Assembly (NCBI RefSeq): GCF_902813185.1
Contig: NZ_LR778301.1
Location: forward strand, 1,240,001-1,304,000
DNA length: 64,000 nt
Direction of reading: 5' to 3'
DNA from: Denitratisoma oestradiolicum
GTDB taxonomy: Bacteria; Pseudomonadota; Gammaproteobacteria; Burkholderiales; Rhodocyclaceae
Each line of letters begins with the position of its first letter. Position 1 is the first letter of the stretch. Positions 53,001-60,564 of the stretch are shown here, piece by piece. The notes beneath the pieces were generated by a model that was not told where the DNA came from, did not search any database, and was given only the letters and a program-made list of their open reading frames with translations. The position numbers and the translations under genes are program-made.

Positions 53001-53492
53001 CCAACTGGCCTTGAGCATCAGGGGATAGCCGATACCGCCGGCAAGCCGGGCGGCCTCGTCGAACTCCCGGGGCAGGGGGCCGGTGGCGGGCATTACAGGC
53101 ACGCCGGCGGCGACGGCGGCATTGCGTGCTGACACCTTGTTGCCCAGGGTGCGCATTACCTCCGGCGTCGGGCCGACGAAGGCCAAGCCATTGGCGGCGC
53201 AGGCCTCGGCGAAGTCCGGGTTCTCCGAGAGCAGGCCGTAGCCGGGGTGGACCGCGTCGGCCTTGGCTTCCTTGGCGATGCGGATGATGTCATCGATGTC
53301 CAGGTAGGCCTGGATGGGCTTCCTGCCCGCCCCCACCAGGTAGCTCTCGTCGGCCTTGAAGCGGTGCAGGGCGAAACGGTCCTCGTTGGAATAGATGCCG
53401 ACGGTGCGTATGCCCAGCTCCGTGGCGGCCCGCATCACGCGGATGGCGATTTCGCTGCGGTTGGCGATGAGGAGTTTGCGGATTCTTTTCAT
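50043..53492 (-). CDS. pyc: Pyruvate carboxylase
   Basis: A 1149-residue single-chain enzyme, the usual length. The order is biotin carboxylase (about 1-450, starting KRIRKLLIANRSEIAIRV; ATP-grasp loop GGGGRGMRVI), carboxyltransferase HMGL-like domain (about 535-810; LLTDTTMRDAHQSLFATRMRT), the PYC/OADA tetramerisation part, and the biotinyl domain with AMKMET near residue 1114. It makes oxaloacetate from pyruvate, ATP and bicarbonate, topping up the TCA cycle. The start at MKRIRK has GGGAAGA. It is divergent from the F420 cluster and may share a control region with it, hinting at growth on a substrate entering as pyruvate or acetyl units. Confidence 0.95.
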   Translation of the reverse strand: MKRIRKLLIANRSEIAIRVMRAATELGIRTVGIYSNEDRFALHRFKADESYLVGAGRKPIQAYLDIDDIIRIAKEAKADAVHPGYGLLSENPDFAEACAANGLAFVGPTPEVMRTLGNKVSARNAAVAAGVPVMPATGPLPREFDEAARLAGGIGYPLMLKASWGGGGRGMRVIESEEDLRTQLDVARREAMAAFGNDEVYLEKLVINARHVEVQVIGDRHGTAIHLFERDCSVQRRNQKVVEQAPAPYLDASQREVLCNAALSLARAVDYTHAGTVEFLMDGDTGKFYFIEVNPRIQVEHTVTEQVTGVDIVKAQIRICEGGRIGAPDSDLPAQEDIRLSGHALQCRITTEDPEHNFTPDYGRISAYRSPAGFGIRLDAGTAYTGAVITPYYDSLLVKVTAWAPSAREAIHRMDRALREFRVRGPATNLHFLENVINHPLFIAGDCSTRFIDQTPELFHFPKRRDRATRLLRFIGEVVVNGNEEVKGRTLPHLPLPAPLLPATEATPGILPGTRDRLQALGAQGFSEWMRAQPQVLLTDTTMRDAHQSLFATRMRTADMAAIAPHYARALPELFSLECWGGATFDVAMRFLKEDPWERLARLRQAVPNILFQMLLRASNAVGYTNYADNVVRHFVQQAAREGIDVFRVFDSLNAVDNMRVAMDAVIETGALCEAAICYTGDIFDASRPKYSLKYYVDMARQLEKAGAHILGIKDMAGVCRPRAAAALVKALKEEVGLPIHFHTHDTSGGAVASVLAAIDAGVDAVDGAMDSMSGLTSQPSLGAIVAALQGGERDPEISLARLQPFARYWEDVRRSYAPFEADIRSGTSDVYRHEMPGGQYTNLREQARAMGLEQRWSEVAQAYADVNQLFGDIVKVTPTSKVVGDMAIFMVANELTPEQVADPAREVAFPESVVSLFRGEMGFPADGFPKAMQDKVLKGKAPMAGRAGAIIPPADLPALRAQGEKAIGRHMSDTELASYLMYPKVFVDYAEHHRHHGDVSQLPTPVFFYGLAERHEIAVEMEPGKTLVIRLVGQAEVDEEGMVKVFFELNGQPRSLRIPKQGALMRHPIRPKAELGNPDHVAAPMPGAVASVNVKPGQPVKKGSPLLSIEAMKMETMLTAERDCVVGKIHVAINDKIEAKDLLMEIHD

Positions 53493-53715
53493 GATCTTCC
53501 CAGTGGACCTTGGTGGCGAGGAGGGATCCCCGTTGTAGGCGGTGGGCCTCGGCATCGGGAGGCTCCGGGCATTTGGCGTGGGAAAGATACGTTCTGCGGG
53601 CGGTGGGGTCTTGCATGGTGAACCGGAGCGATTTGTCTCAGAGTGCAAGATTTCACCCCCGATCGGCTCGGATTCAGGCGTCCGATTGGTTTTGCACTGT
53701 TGGTCAATGCTCCCC

Positions 53716-53727
53716 GCCCGGCCGGGC
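53716..53727. promoter_or_regulatory. 12-bp palindrome in divergent region
   Basis: GCCCGGCCGGGC, perfectly self-complementary, 110 bases before the luciferase-like gene and 224 bases before pyc. In GC-rich DNA such palindromes do occur by chance, so operator function is only possible. Confidence 0.25.
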
Positions 53728-53774
53728 AAGACTCCCCTCGGATGCCCCCCGTACGATGCACTCCAGTTCGATAC

Positions 53775-53790
53775 CGGGCTGGTCCTTGCA
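53775..53790 (+). promoter_or_regulatory. Possible sigma-54 promoter for the F420 cluster
   Basis: CGGGCTGGTCCTTGCA has the GG and GC dinucleotides at the correct 10-base spacing and the TTGCA of the -12 element, but four mismatches in the -24 box. It lies 47 bases before ATG 53837. No sigma-54 activator is encoded in the window, which weakens the call. Confidence 0.28.
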
Positions 53791-53836
53791 CCCGATCGAG
53801 TTACTGCGTGCCAACCCTTTTTGTGGGAGTCGTTAC

Positions 53837-54934
53837 ATGACCAAGACCATACAGCCCAAGATGGGCGTGATTTTCAAGTCCTATGAGCCCCTGTCGGCCA
53901 TCCGCGCCTATGCGGAACAGACCGAGGCCAGCGGCATGACCGGCGGTTTCTGGATCGCGGAAGCCTATCACTGGTTCCGCCAGTACGGACTGGAGGCCCG
54001 GGGCTGCTTCACCACCCTGGCCGTCGTCGCCCAGGCCACCAAGAACATCCCGGTGGGCCTCGGCATCACCTCCCCCTACATGCGACACCCGACCATTCAG
54101 GCTTCCGAGGCCGCCGGCATCGACGAACTGTCCAATGGCCGTTTCATGATGGGCATCGGCGTGGGCAAGGTGGGTATCGAGTATCTGGAATACGACATCG
54201 AGAAGATGCGTCCCGTGGCCGTGCATCACGAGTCCATGGAAATCATGCGCCATGTCTTCAGCGGCCAGAAGTATTCCTACGAGGGCAAGCACTACAAGTC
54301 CTCCATGCCCGCCTTCGACCGTGCCGGCCGTGGCCTGCGCACCGACATCCCGATCTACGTGGGCGCCACCGGCCCCGCCATGCAGAAGCTCTCCGGCAAG
54401 GAAAGCGACGGCATGCTGCTGGCCGGCCTGACCTCCCCGGCCTTCGTCAAGTACGCCATCGACAACATGAAGGCCGGCGCCGCCGCCGTGGGCCGTGCCC
54501 TGCCTGACAGCTTCCCCGTGGGCGGCGTGATCCTCTGCGCCTGCTCCCGTGATGGCGACAAGGCCCGCAACGCCACCCGCAGCTACACCGGCACCTACAT
54601 CGTCAACAAGATCCGCAACATCAAGAACGACGTGATCCTGGCCGGCTCCGGTCTGCCCGACAGCAGCTGGGACCCCTTCCGCAAGGCCATCGCCGAGGGC
54701 ACCCAGGACAACGTCACCCATCTGGTGACCGACGAGATGATGCGCCGCTTCACCGTGATCTCCGGCACGCCGGAAGAGTGCCTGGAAATCACCCAGGAGC
54801 TGGTGGATGCCGGTCTCAACCTGCCCCTCTTGGAAGTGGTCGGCAAGACCGTCGAGGACAACCTGGAAACCATCCGGCTGATGGGCGCGGAAGTGCTGCC
54901 CAGGTTGAAGCCCGGTCCCGTGGCTTCGGCCTGA
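53837..54934 (+). CDS. Luciferase-like (LLM) F420-dependent oxidoreductase
   Basis: A 365-residue TIM-barrel of the bacterial luciferase family. It is closest in pattern to F420-dependent members such as methylene-tetrahydromethanopterin reductase and F420-glucose-6-phosphate dehydrogenase: GFWIAEAYHWFRQYG, IPVGLGITSPYMRHP, ELSNGRFMMGIGVGK, IPIYVGATGPAMQKLSG. The F420-versus-FMN choice cannot be proved from motifs, but the cluster also encodes FbiC and an F420:NADP oxidoreductase. ATG 53837 has GGGAG upstream. It is the first gene of the row LLM, FAH-like, M20, fbiC, cyclase, DRE-TIM enzyme and araC. Likely role: reduction of an unsaturated ring or C=N/C=C bond in the substrate (inference). 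Confidence 0.85.
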   Translation: MTKTIQPKMGVIFKSYEPLSAIRAYAEQTEASGMTGGFWIAEAYHWFRQYGLEARGCFTTLAVVAQATKNIPVGLGITSPYMRHPTIQASEAAGIDELSNGRFMMGIGVGKVGIEYLEYDIEKMRPVAVHHESMEIMRHVFSGQKYSYEGKHYKSSMPAFDRAGRGLRTDIPIYVGATGPAMQKLSGKESDGMLLAGLTSPAFVKYAIDNMKAGAAAVGRALPDSFPVGGVILCACSRDGDKARNATRSYTGTYIVNKIRNIKNDVILAGSGLPDSSWDPFRKAIAEGTQDNVTHLVTDEMMRRFTVISGTPEECLEITQELVDAGLNLPLLEVVGKTVEDNLETIRLMGAEVLPRLKPGPVASA

Positions 54935-54946
54935 TTAGCGTAGCGG

Positions 54947-54972
54947 GTGCCGCGGCCGCCGGGTCGCGGCAC
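54947..54972 (+). promoter_or_regulatory. Intercistronic hairpin
   Basis: GTGCCGCG (54947-54954) pairs with CGCGGCAC (54965-54972), an 8-bp perfect GC stem with a 10-base loop. It starts 13 bases after the LLM stop and ends 25 bases before the next ATG. No T-run follows. It may be an RNA processing or stabilising element that raises LLM expression relative to downstream genes. Confidence 0.45.
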
Positions 54973-54997
54973 AGTTGAACAGAACAGAGAGGCGAAA

Positions 54998-55918
54998 ATG
55001 AAACTGGCGAGTTTTAAGATCAAGTCGAGCGGCAAGGCCACCATCGGCGTGGTGCTGGCCGATGGCGGCTACCTGGACCTTCATGGGGCGACCAACGGCG
55101 AGCTGCCGGCCCGGATGATCGACTTCCTGGAACTGGGCGAGAGCGCCATGGCCCGTGCCCGTGCCGTGGCGGCCCAGGCAGCCCTGGGGCGCTCCAATGT
55201 GATCCCGGCCAACGATGTCGAGTTGCAGGCTCCGGTTCCCCGGCCCGGCAAGATCATGCACACCTCCTGCAACTTCCCGGCTCACCTCTCCGAGCTGACC
55301 ACCTGGAAGGAGCCCGAGTGGCAGTCCCACAACTGGGGCGAGTTTCATTTCGAGCATCCCACCGGCTTCCTGGAGGCGCCCTCCAGCGTGGTGCCCACCG
55401 GAGCCTCGGTCCAGGTGCCCCATTTCACCAAGCAGCTCGACTATGAGATCGAGGTGGGCATCATCATCGGCAAGAAGGCCTTCCGTGTTTCCCCCGAGGA
55501 GGCCCTGAACTATGTGGCCGGCCTGACCATCTTCAACGATCTGTCGGCCCGTGACATCCAGGCCCGGGAGCATTCCAACAAGGTGATCCTGCTGGGCAAG
55601 AGCTTCGACGGCTCCTGCCCCCTGGGACCCCATCTGGTGACCCTGGACGAGGTGGGCGATGTGAACAACCTGGCCATGGTGCTGACCCTGAACGGCGAGG
55701 AACGCCAGTCTTCCAACACCGGCAACGTGATCTACAAGATCGCCGACATGGTGTCCTGGTGGTCCAACATCACCCTGGAGCCCGGCGACGTGATCACCTC
55801 CGGCAGTCCTCCCGGCGTCATCGCCGGCCGCAAGGACGCCAGCTATCTGAAGGGCGGCGACCGCATCGACTGCAATGTCGAGAAGCTCGGCACCCTGACC
55901 ACCTTCATTGTCGAATAA
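54998..55918 (+). CDS. Fumarylacetoacetate hydrolase family protein
   Basis: A 306-residue FAH-superfamily enzyme. Metal-binding residues are in LDYEIEVGIIIGKKAF (two Glu) and IFNDLSARDIQ (Asp). The C-terminus has VITSGSPPGVIAGRK, a standard FAH block. Members cleave C-C bonds of 1,3-diketo acids, hydrate or decarboxylate 2-oxo-dienoates, or isomerise. An N-terminal extension of about 75 residues is as in FAHD2-like proteins. GAGAGGCG precedes ATG 54998. In this cluster it could hydrolyse a ring-opened oxo-acid. Confidence 0.92.
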   Translation: MKLASFKIKSSGKATIGVVLADGGYLDLHGATNGELPARMIDFLELGESAMARARAVAAQAALGRSNVIPANDVELQAPVPRPGKIMHTSCNFPAHLSELTTWKEPEWQSHNWGEFHFEHPTGFLEAPSSVVPTGASVQVPHFTKQLDYEIEVGIIIGKKAFRVSPEEALNYVAGLTIFNDLSARDIQAREHSNKVILLGKSFDGSCPLGPHLVTLDEVGDVNNLAMVLTLNGEERQSSNTGNVIYKIADMVSWWSNITLEPGDVITSGSPPGVIAGRKDASYLKGGDRIDCNVEKLGTLTTFIVE

Positions 55919-55934
55919 CCCTGGCGAGGCAAGC

Positions 55935-57206
55935 ATGGCAAACAATGTGAACAAGGATCTCGTCAGGAAGGCCACGGACCTGATCGACCGGGACCGCCTG
56001 GTCAACCTGACCATCGATCTGACCAACATCCCCAGCCCCACGGGTTTCGAGGGCGATGTGGCGCGGGCCTATCACGAGGTGCTGAAGGGCGCCGGCATGG
56101 ACGCCACCCTGCAGCCCATCGGCGACGAGCGCTACAACGCCGTGGGCCGCCTGCAGGGCGCCGGCGGTGGCAAGTCGCTGATGTTCAACGGCCACCTGGA
56201 CACCTCCTTCGGGCCGGAGCAGGCCCACCGGGGCATCGGCTACCAGTGCAAGGGCACCTTGGTGGACAACGAGTGGATCTACGGCATGGGCTCCTTCAAC
56301 ATGAAGTTCGCCCTGGCCAACTACGTCACCGCCGTGGAGGCCATCCGCAAGGCCGGCATCAGGCTGGGCGGCGACGTGGTCATCGCCGGCGTGGCCGGCG
56401 AGATCGAGAAGGCCCCGGTCAACGAATATGAAGGCCCCCAGTACCAGGGCTATGGCGTGGGCACCAAGTTCGCCATCACCCACGGCGCCGTCGCCGACTT
56501 CTGCATCCTCGGCGAACCCACCAACATGATGCTGATCCCGCGTCACTGCGGCACCACCTGGATCAAGATCACCGTGCCGGGCCACCTGATCCACACCGCC
56601 TGGTCGGAAGTGGACCGCAACGCCATCAACAAGGCGCGGGTGGTGCTGGACGCGATTCATGAGTGGATTCCCGGCTACTGCCAGCGCAACCGCGTGGGCG
56701 ATTTCCAGCCCCGGGTCAATGTCTCCGCCATCGAGGGCGGCTGGCCCTGGCGCGGTGCCCGCACCCCGGACAACTGCGTGATCTATCTGGATGTGCGCAC
56801 CTTGCCGGACGTGCTGCCGGTGCAGGCCTTCAACGAGGTCCGCGACGTGGTCCGCAGCGTGGTGAAGGCGAACCCCCATCTGGAAGGCACCAAGGCGGAG
56901 ATTTTCCTGTCCGCGCCGGGCACCTCGATTCCGGACGACCACGAACTGGTCAGCAGCATCATTTCCGCCCATACCCACCAGCTGGGTCAGGCGCCGCAAA
57001 TGGGCACCGAGACCTGGTACAGCGATGCGGCCCACATGAACCGCTATGGCATTCCCACCGTCAATTACGGCTCGGCGGGGCGGATCCGCACCGGCGGCGG
57101 CGGTTTCTCCACGGCTCAGGGCGAGCACACCCATATCGGCGACATGATGGACATCGTGCGGGTGTACATCGAAGTGATGATGGATCTCTGCGGTGTGGTC
57201 GAGTAA
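55935..57206 (+). CDS. M20-family amidohydrolase (ArgE/DapE-like) with unusual metal site
   Basis: A 423-residue M20 metallohydrolase. The first motif GHLDT (H87, D89) is intact. The second motif, normally GxGxxDMKxG with a bridging aspartate, reads GMGSFNMKFAL, with asparagine at N122 (AAC). The third, normally DEE, reads GEIEK (E156, E158). The C-terminal ligand histidine is probably in GEHTHIGD. It may therefore bind one metal or act on an unusual substrate. Related proteins hydrolyse amide bonds of N-acyl amino acids. Start ATG 55935 is 16 bases after the FAH stop; GGCGAGG is upstream. It could remove ammonia, formate or an acyl group from a ring-opened N-compound (inference). Confidence 0.88.
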   Translation: MANNVNKDLVRKATDLIDRDRLVNLTIDLTNIPSPTGFEGDVARAYHEVLKGAGMDATLQPIGDERYNAVGRLQGAGGGKSLMFNGHLDTSFGPEQAHRGIGYQCKGTLVDNEWIYGMGSFNMKFALANYVTAVEAIRKAGIRLGGDVVIAGVAGEIEKAPVNEYEGPQYQGYGVGTKFAITHGAVADFCILGEPTNMMLIPRHCGTTWIKITVPGHLIHTAWSEVDRNAINKARVVLDAIHEWIPGYCQRNRVGDFQPRVNVSAIEGGWPWRGARTPDNCVIYLDVRTLPDVLPVQAFNEVRDVVRSVVKANPHLEGTKAEIFLSAPGTSIPDDHELVSSIISAHTHQLGQAPQMGTETWYSDAAHMNRYGIPTVNYGSAGRIRTGGGGFSTAQGEHTHIGDMMDIVRVYIEVMMDLCGVVE

Positions 57207-57214
57207 GACCCAGG

Positions 57215-57237
57215 GGGCGGGCAGGAGTTGCCCGCCC
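57215..57237 (+). terminator. Hairpin after the M20 gene
   Basis: GGGCGGGCA (57215-57223) and TGCCCGCCC (57229-57237) form a perfect 9-bp stem with a 5-base loop, eight bases after the M20 stop. No T-run, so partial termination or transcript processing ahead of fbiC is likelier than a full stop. Confidence 0.5.
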
Positions 57238-57278
57238 AATTCGGCATGGGGTGGTTGAAGAGTGGGAAAAGGTTGTTC

Positions 57279-59669
57279 ATGGACATCCTAGTCGAATCGA
57301 TTTCAAGGTCGGGGCGTCTCGATGCCAGGGCTGCGCTGGAATTGGCGGAATGCCATTCCACCGAGGCCCTGCAGACGATCGCGGCAAAAATGCGGGACCA
57401 GGGGCATGGTTCCCTGGTGACCTACTCTCCGAAGGTCTTCATCCCCTTGACCCGGCTGTGCCGGGATGTTTGCCATTACTGCAGCTTCTCCCGGGACCCG
57501 GGGCGGGACGATGCTCCTTACCTCGCACCGGAGCAGGTGCTCGACATCGCCCGCGCGGGGGCTCGCGCCGGCTGCCATGAGGCCCTGTTCACCCTGGGCG
57601 ACAAGCCGGAGCTGCGCTACGGCAAAGCGCGGGATGCCCTGGCGGCCATGGGCTACGAGTCCACTGTGACCTATCTGGCGGCCATGGCGCGCCTGGTGCA
57701 TGGAGAGACGGGGCTGTTGCCTCATATCAATGCCGGAGTGATGACAGGACGGGATCTGGCCGAGTTGCGTTCGGCCTCAGTGTCCCAGGGCCTGATGCTG
57801 GAGACCATCGTGTCACGCTTGGGGGAAGAGGGCGGTCCCCATCATGGTTCTCCGGACAAGATTCCGGCAGTGCGCCTGGCCATGATCGCCGAGGCGGGCC
57901 GTCTGAAAATCCCTTTCACATCAGGCATGCTGGTCGGCATCGGCGAGAACCGCCGGGAGCGGATCGAGGCCCTGCTGGCGCTGCGGGACCTGCACGATGC
58001 CTACGGCCATCTCCAGGAAGTGATCATCCAGAATTTCCGCCGCAAGCCAGGGACCAAGATGGCAGAGGCCGAAGAGCCTTCCCTGGAAGAGTTGTGCTGG
58101 ACCATCGCTGTGGCTCGCATCATCCTGGGTCCGGAAGCCAATATTCAGGCTCCCCCCAATCTTTCTCCCCAGTCCCTGAAGGCCTTGATCGATTCCGGTA
58201 TCAACGATCTGGGCGGGGTATCGCCGGTGACGCCGGATCATGTAAACCCCGAGGCTCCCTGGCCTCATTTGCGGCTCCTGGCGCGGGAGACCGAGGCGGC
58301 GGGAAAGATTCTGCTGCCGCGTCTGCCCCTGTATCCGACCTATGTGCAGCAGATGGAGGAGTGGGTGGATGGGGGATTGCAGCAGTCGGTACGCGAACGG
58401 GTGGATGCCGGAGGTTTCCCCCGCGTGGATGGATGGTCTCCCGGCGAGGGCACCAAACCGCCGGAACTGCCCGCGTTTCCGAAGTCCAGGCACCTGAATT
58501 ACTCCCTGGGCAGCCAGGCCTATCGCTATGCCGAAAAGGCGGCCCGGGGTGTGCGGCTGTCGGAAAAGGAACTGACCAGGATGTTCAACGTGCGGGGCGG
58601 AGATTTCCGGATCCTCTGCGCGGCGGCGGACGAACTGCGCCTGGACGTGAAGGGCGATGCAGTCACCTATATCCCGAACTGCAACATCAACTACACCAAT
58701 ATCTGTTCCTACCAGTGCCAGTTTTGCGCCTTCTCCAAGGGCAAGACCAGCGAGGAACTGCGCGGCAAGGCCTACAACCTGCCCCTGGCCGAAATCCAGC
58801 AGAAGGCCTCAGAGGCCTGGGACCGTGGGGCCGTCGAGGTCTGCCTGCAAGGGGGGATCCATCCTTCCTACACGGGCCAGACCTACATCGATATCTGCAA
58901 GGCGATCAAGGCGCTTCTGCCGGATCTGCACATCCATGCCTTCTCCCCCCTGGAGATATGGCAGGGCGCCCAGACCCTGGGTGTGCCTCTGGAGGACTAC
59001 CTGGCCGAGTTGAAGGCGGCGGGATTGGGCTCCCTGCCGGGCACCGCGGCGGAGATCCTCGACGAGGAGGTGCGCCGGGTGCTCTGCCCGGACAAGCTTA
59101 CGGTGGACCAGTGGACCGAGGTGATGCGGGTCGCTCACCGCCTCGGCTTGAAGAGCACCGCCACCATCATGTACGGCCACATGGAGCAACCCTTCCATTG
59201 GGCCCGCCATCTGCTCCATCTGCGGGACCTGCAGGAGGAGACGGGCGGGTTCACCGAGTTCGTACCGCTGCCCTTCGTGCATATGGAGGCGCCCCTCTAT
59301 CGGCGCGGCCGGGCCCGGCGCGGGCCCACCTTCCGCGAGGCGGTGCTGCTGCATGCCGTTGCTCGCCTGGCCCTGCATCCCCTGATCGGCAATATCCAGA
59401 CCTCCTGGGTGAAGATGGGAAGGGAAGGGGTTGTTGCCTGCCTGCAGGCAGGCGCCAACGATCTGGGGGGCACTCTGATGAACGAGAGCATCAGCCGCGC
59501 CGCCGGTGGCGGCCACGGCCAGGAGATGGAACCCGGCGAGCTGGAGGCCCTTATCCGTTCCATCGGGCGCGAACCGATACAACGCAACACGCTCTACGGA
59601 TCCCCGCGGCAACGCCCATGGTTCTCCCGTTCATCGCGGAATGTGCGGCTGATGGTAGACCACGGTTGA
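57279..59669 (+). CDS. fbiC: FbiC: fused CofG/CofH, F0 (deazaflavin) synthase
   Basis: A 796-residue protein with two radical-SAM halves. The CofG half has CRDVCHYC (C61, C65, C68) and the CofH half has CSYQCQFC (C476, C480, C483). CofH condenses 5-amino-6-ribitylaminouracil with tyrosine and CofG closes the ring to form F0, the chromophore of coenzyme F420. The fused form is typical of actinobacteria and some proteobacteria; archaea have separate genes. CofH signature blocks (EVCLQGGIHPSYTGQTYIDI, LPGTAAEILDEEVR, EFVPLPF) are intact. ATG 57279 has GGAAAAGG upstream. It is strong evidence that this organism makes F420, with cofC in the same window. CofD and CofE are not in view. Confidence 0.95.
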   Translation: MDILVESISRSGRLDARAALELAECHSTEALQTIAAKMRDQGHGSLVTYSPKVFIPLTRLCRDVCHYCSFSRDPGRDDAPYLAPEQVLDIARAGARAGCHEALFTLGDKPELRYGKARDALAAMGYESTVTYLAAMARLVHGETGLLPHINAGVMTGRDLAELRSASVSQGLMLETIVSRLGEEGGPHHGSPDKIPAVRLAMIAEAGRLKIPFTSGMLVGIGENRRERIEALLALRDLHDAYGHLQEVIIQNFRRKPGTKMAEAEEPSLEELCWTIAVARIILGPEANIQAPPNLSPQSLKALIDSGINDLGGVSPVTPDHVNPEAPWPHLRLLARETEAAGKILLPRLPLYPTYVQQMEEWVDGGLQQSVRERVDAGGFPRVDGWSPGEGTKPPELPAFPKSRHLNYSLGSQAYRYAEKAARGVRLSEKELTRMFNVRGGDFRILCAAADELRLDVKGDAVTYIPNCNINYTNICSYQCQFCAFSKGKTSEELRGKAYNLPLAEIQQKASEAWDRGAVEVCLQGGIHPSYTGQTYIDICKAIKALLPDLHIHAFSPLEIWQGAQTLGVPLEDYLAELKAAGLGSLPGTAAEILDEEVRRVLCPDKLTVDQWTEVMRVAHRLGLKSTATIMYGHMEQPFHWARHLLHLRDLQEETGGFTEFVPLPFVHMEAPLYRRGRARRGPTFREAVLLHAVARLALHPLIGNIQTSWVKMGREGVVACLQAGANDLGGTLMNESISRAAGGGHGQEMEPGELEALIRSIGREPIQRNTLYGSPRQRPWFSRSSRNVRLMVDHG

Positions 59670-59734
59670 TAGCCTCCGACTTTTGCGATGAAGGCTTCTG
59701 CATTGCCATACCAAAATAATGAGAGGAAACAAAA

Positions 59735-60550
59735 ATGAGCGGTCAAGCCCTGTTTGATGCCCTGTCCAAGGCCGACGTCTACGATCTTGGCCAGGCCTAC
59801 TGGCCCGCGATGCCGGTGCATCCCTTCGATCCGCCCTTTCAGTTCTTTCTTTACCGCTACCACGAGTACGTCCGCAAGTCCTTCGACGAGATGGGTATCG
59901 AGCCGGGCTTCTCGGACGCCATCAGTCTGGTGGTGACCTCGATGCACTCGGGCACCCATTTCGATGCGCCGATCCATATGTCCCAGGACAACAAGGTGAT
60001 GGGCATCGACGTGACGCCCTATCAGCGGGATACCGGTTTCACCAACCTGCCGGAGCCCCTGCACAGCATGGAGAAGGTTCCTCCCCTGCTGCTGCGGGCG
60101 GTCCTGCTGGACATTCCTGCCTACAAGGGCGTGGACCTGCTGCCGGAACGCTACGCCATCACCTCGGAGGATCTGGCGGGGGCGGCTGAAAAGCAGGGAG
60201 TAACGATCAACGAGGGCGACTGCATCCTGGTGCGCACCGGCTACGGGCGCTTTTTCGAAACCGACCGGGATACCTATCTGAACAAGTGGGCGGGCCTCAA
60301 CGACGATGCAGCCCACTGGGTCGCGGCGAAGAAGCCCCGGCTGGTGGGCATTGACAACCTCTCCCTGGGGGTGCCGGCACCCTTTGCCAGCCATCGCATC
60401 ATCCTGGTGGAGGCAGGCATCTATGTGATGAAGAGCCTGACCCTGGAAAAACTTGCGGCCGACCGGCGTTCTGTCAGCACGGTGGTCGTGCTGCCCTTGA
60501 AGATCAAGGGGGGCGAAGCCTCCCTGATCCGGCCCATCGCAATTGCTTGA
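59735..60550 (+). CDS. Cyclase-family (KynB-like) metal hydrolase
   Basis: A 271-residue protein of the putative cyclase family, whose best-known member is arylformamidase KynB. The metal motif HSGTHFDAPIH is complete. VDLLPERYAITSEDL and GDCILVRTGYGRFF are other family blocks. Arylformamidases and related enzymes hydrolyse N-formyl or cyclic amide/lactone bonds. GAGAGGAAAC precedes the ATG. The start of the following gene lies 14 bases after its stop. A ring-opening or deformylating hydrolase downstream of the LLM step is the simplest reading (inference). Confidence 0.9.
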   Translation: MSGQALFDALSKADVYDLGQAYWPAMPVHPFDPPFQFFLYRYHEYVRKSFDEMGIEPGFSDAISLVVTSMHSGTHFDAPIHMSQDNKVMGIDVTPYQRDTGFTNLPEPLHSMEKVPPLLLRAVLLDIPAYKGVDLLPERYAITSEDLAGAAEKQGVTINEGDCILVRTGYGRFFETDRDTYLNKWAGLNDDAAHWVAAKKPRLVGIDNLSLGVPAPFASHRIILVEAGIYVMKSLTLEKLAADRRSVSTVVVLPLKIKGGEASLIRPIAIA

Positions 60551-60564
60551 ACCGAGGTGACATC

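Larger units (their letters stand above)
53493..53836. other. Divergent control region pyc / F420 cluster
   Basis: 344 bases between divergent starts. Contains a perfect 12-bp palindrome (53716-53727) and a sigma-54-like -24/-12 candidate (53775-53790). No gene is visible. Confidence 0.5.

Noticed and set aside
49962..53132. A 1056-codon open frame antisense to pyruvate carboxylase
   Set aside because: The reverse strand encodes an unmistakable full-length pyruvate carboxylase; this frame is a GC-rich shadow.
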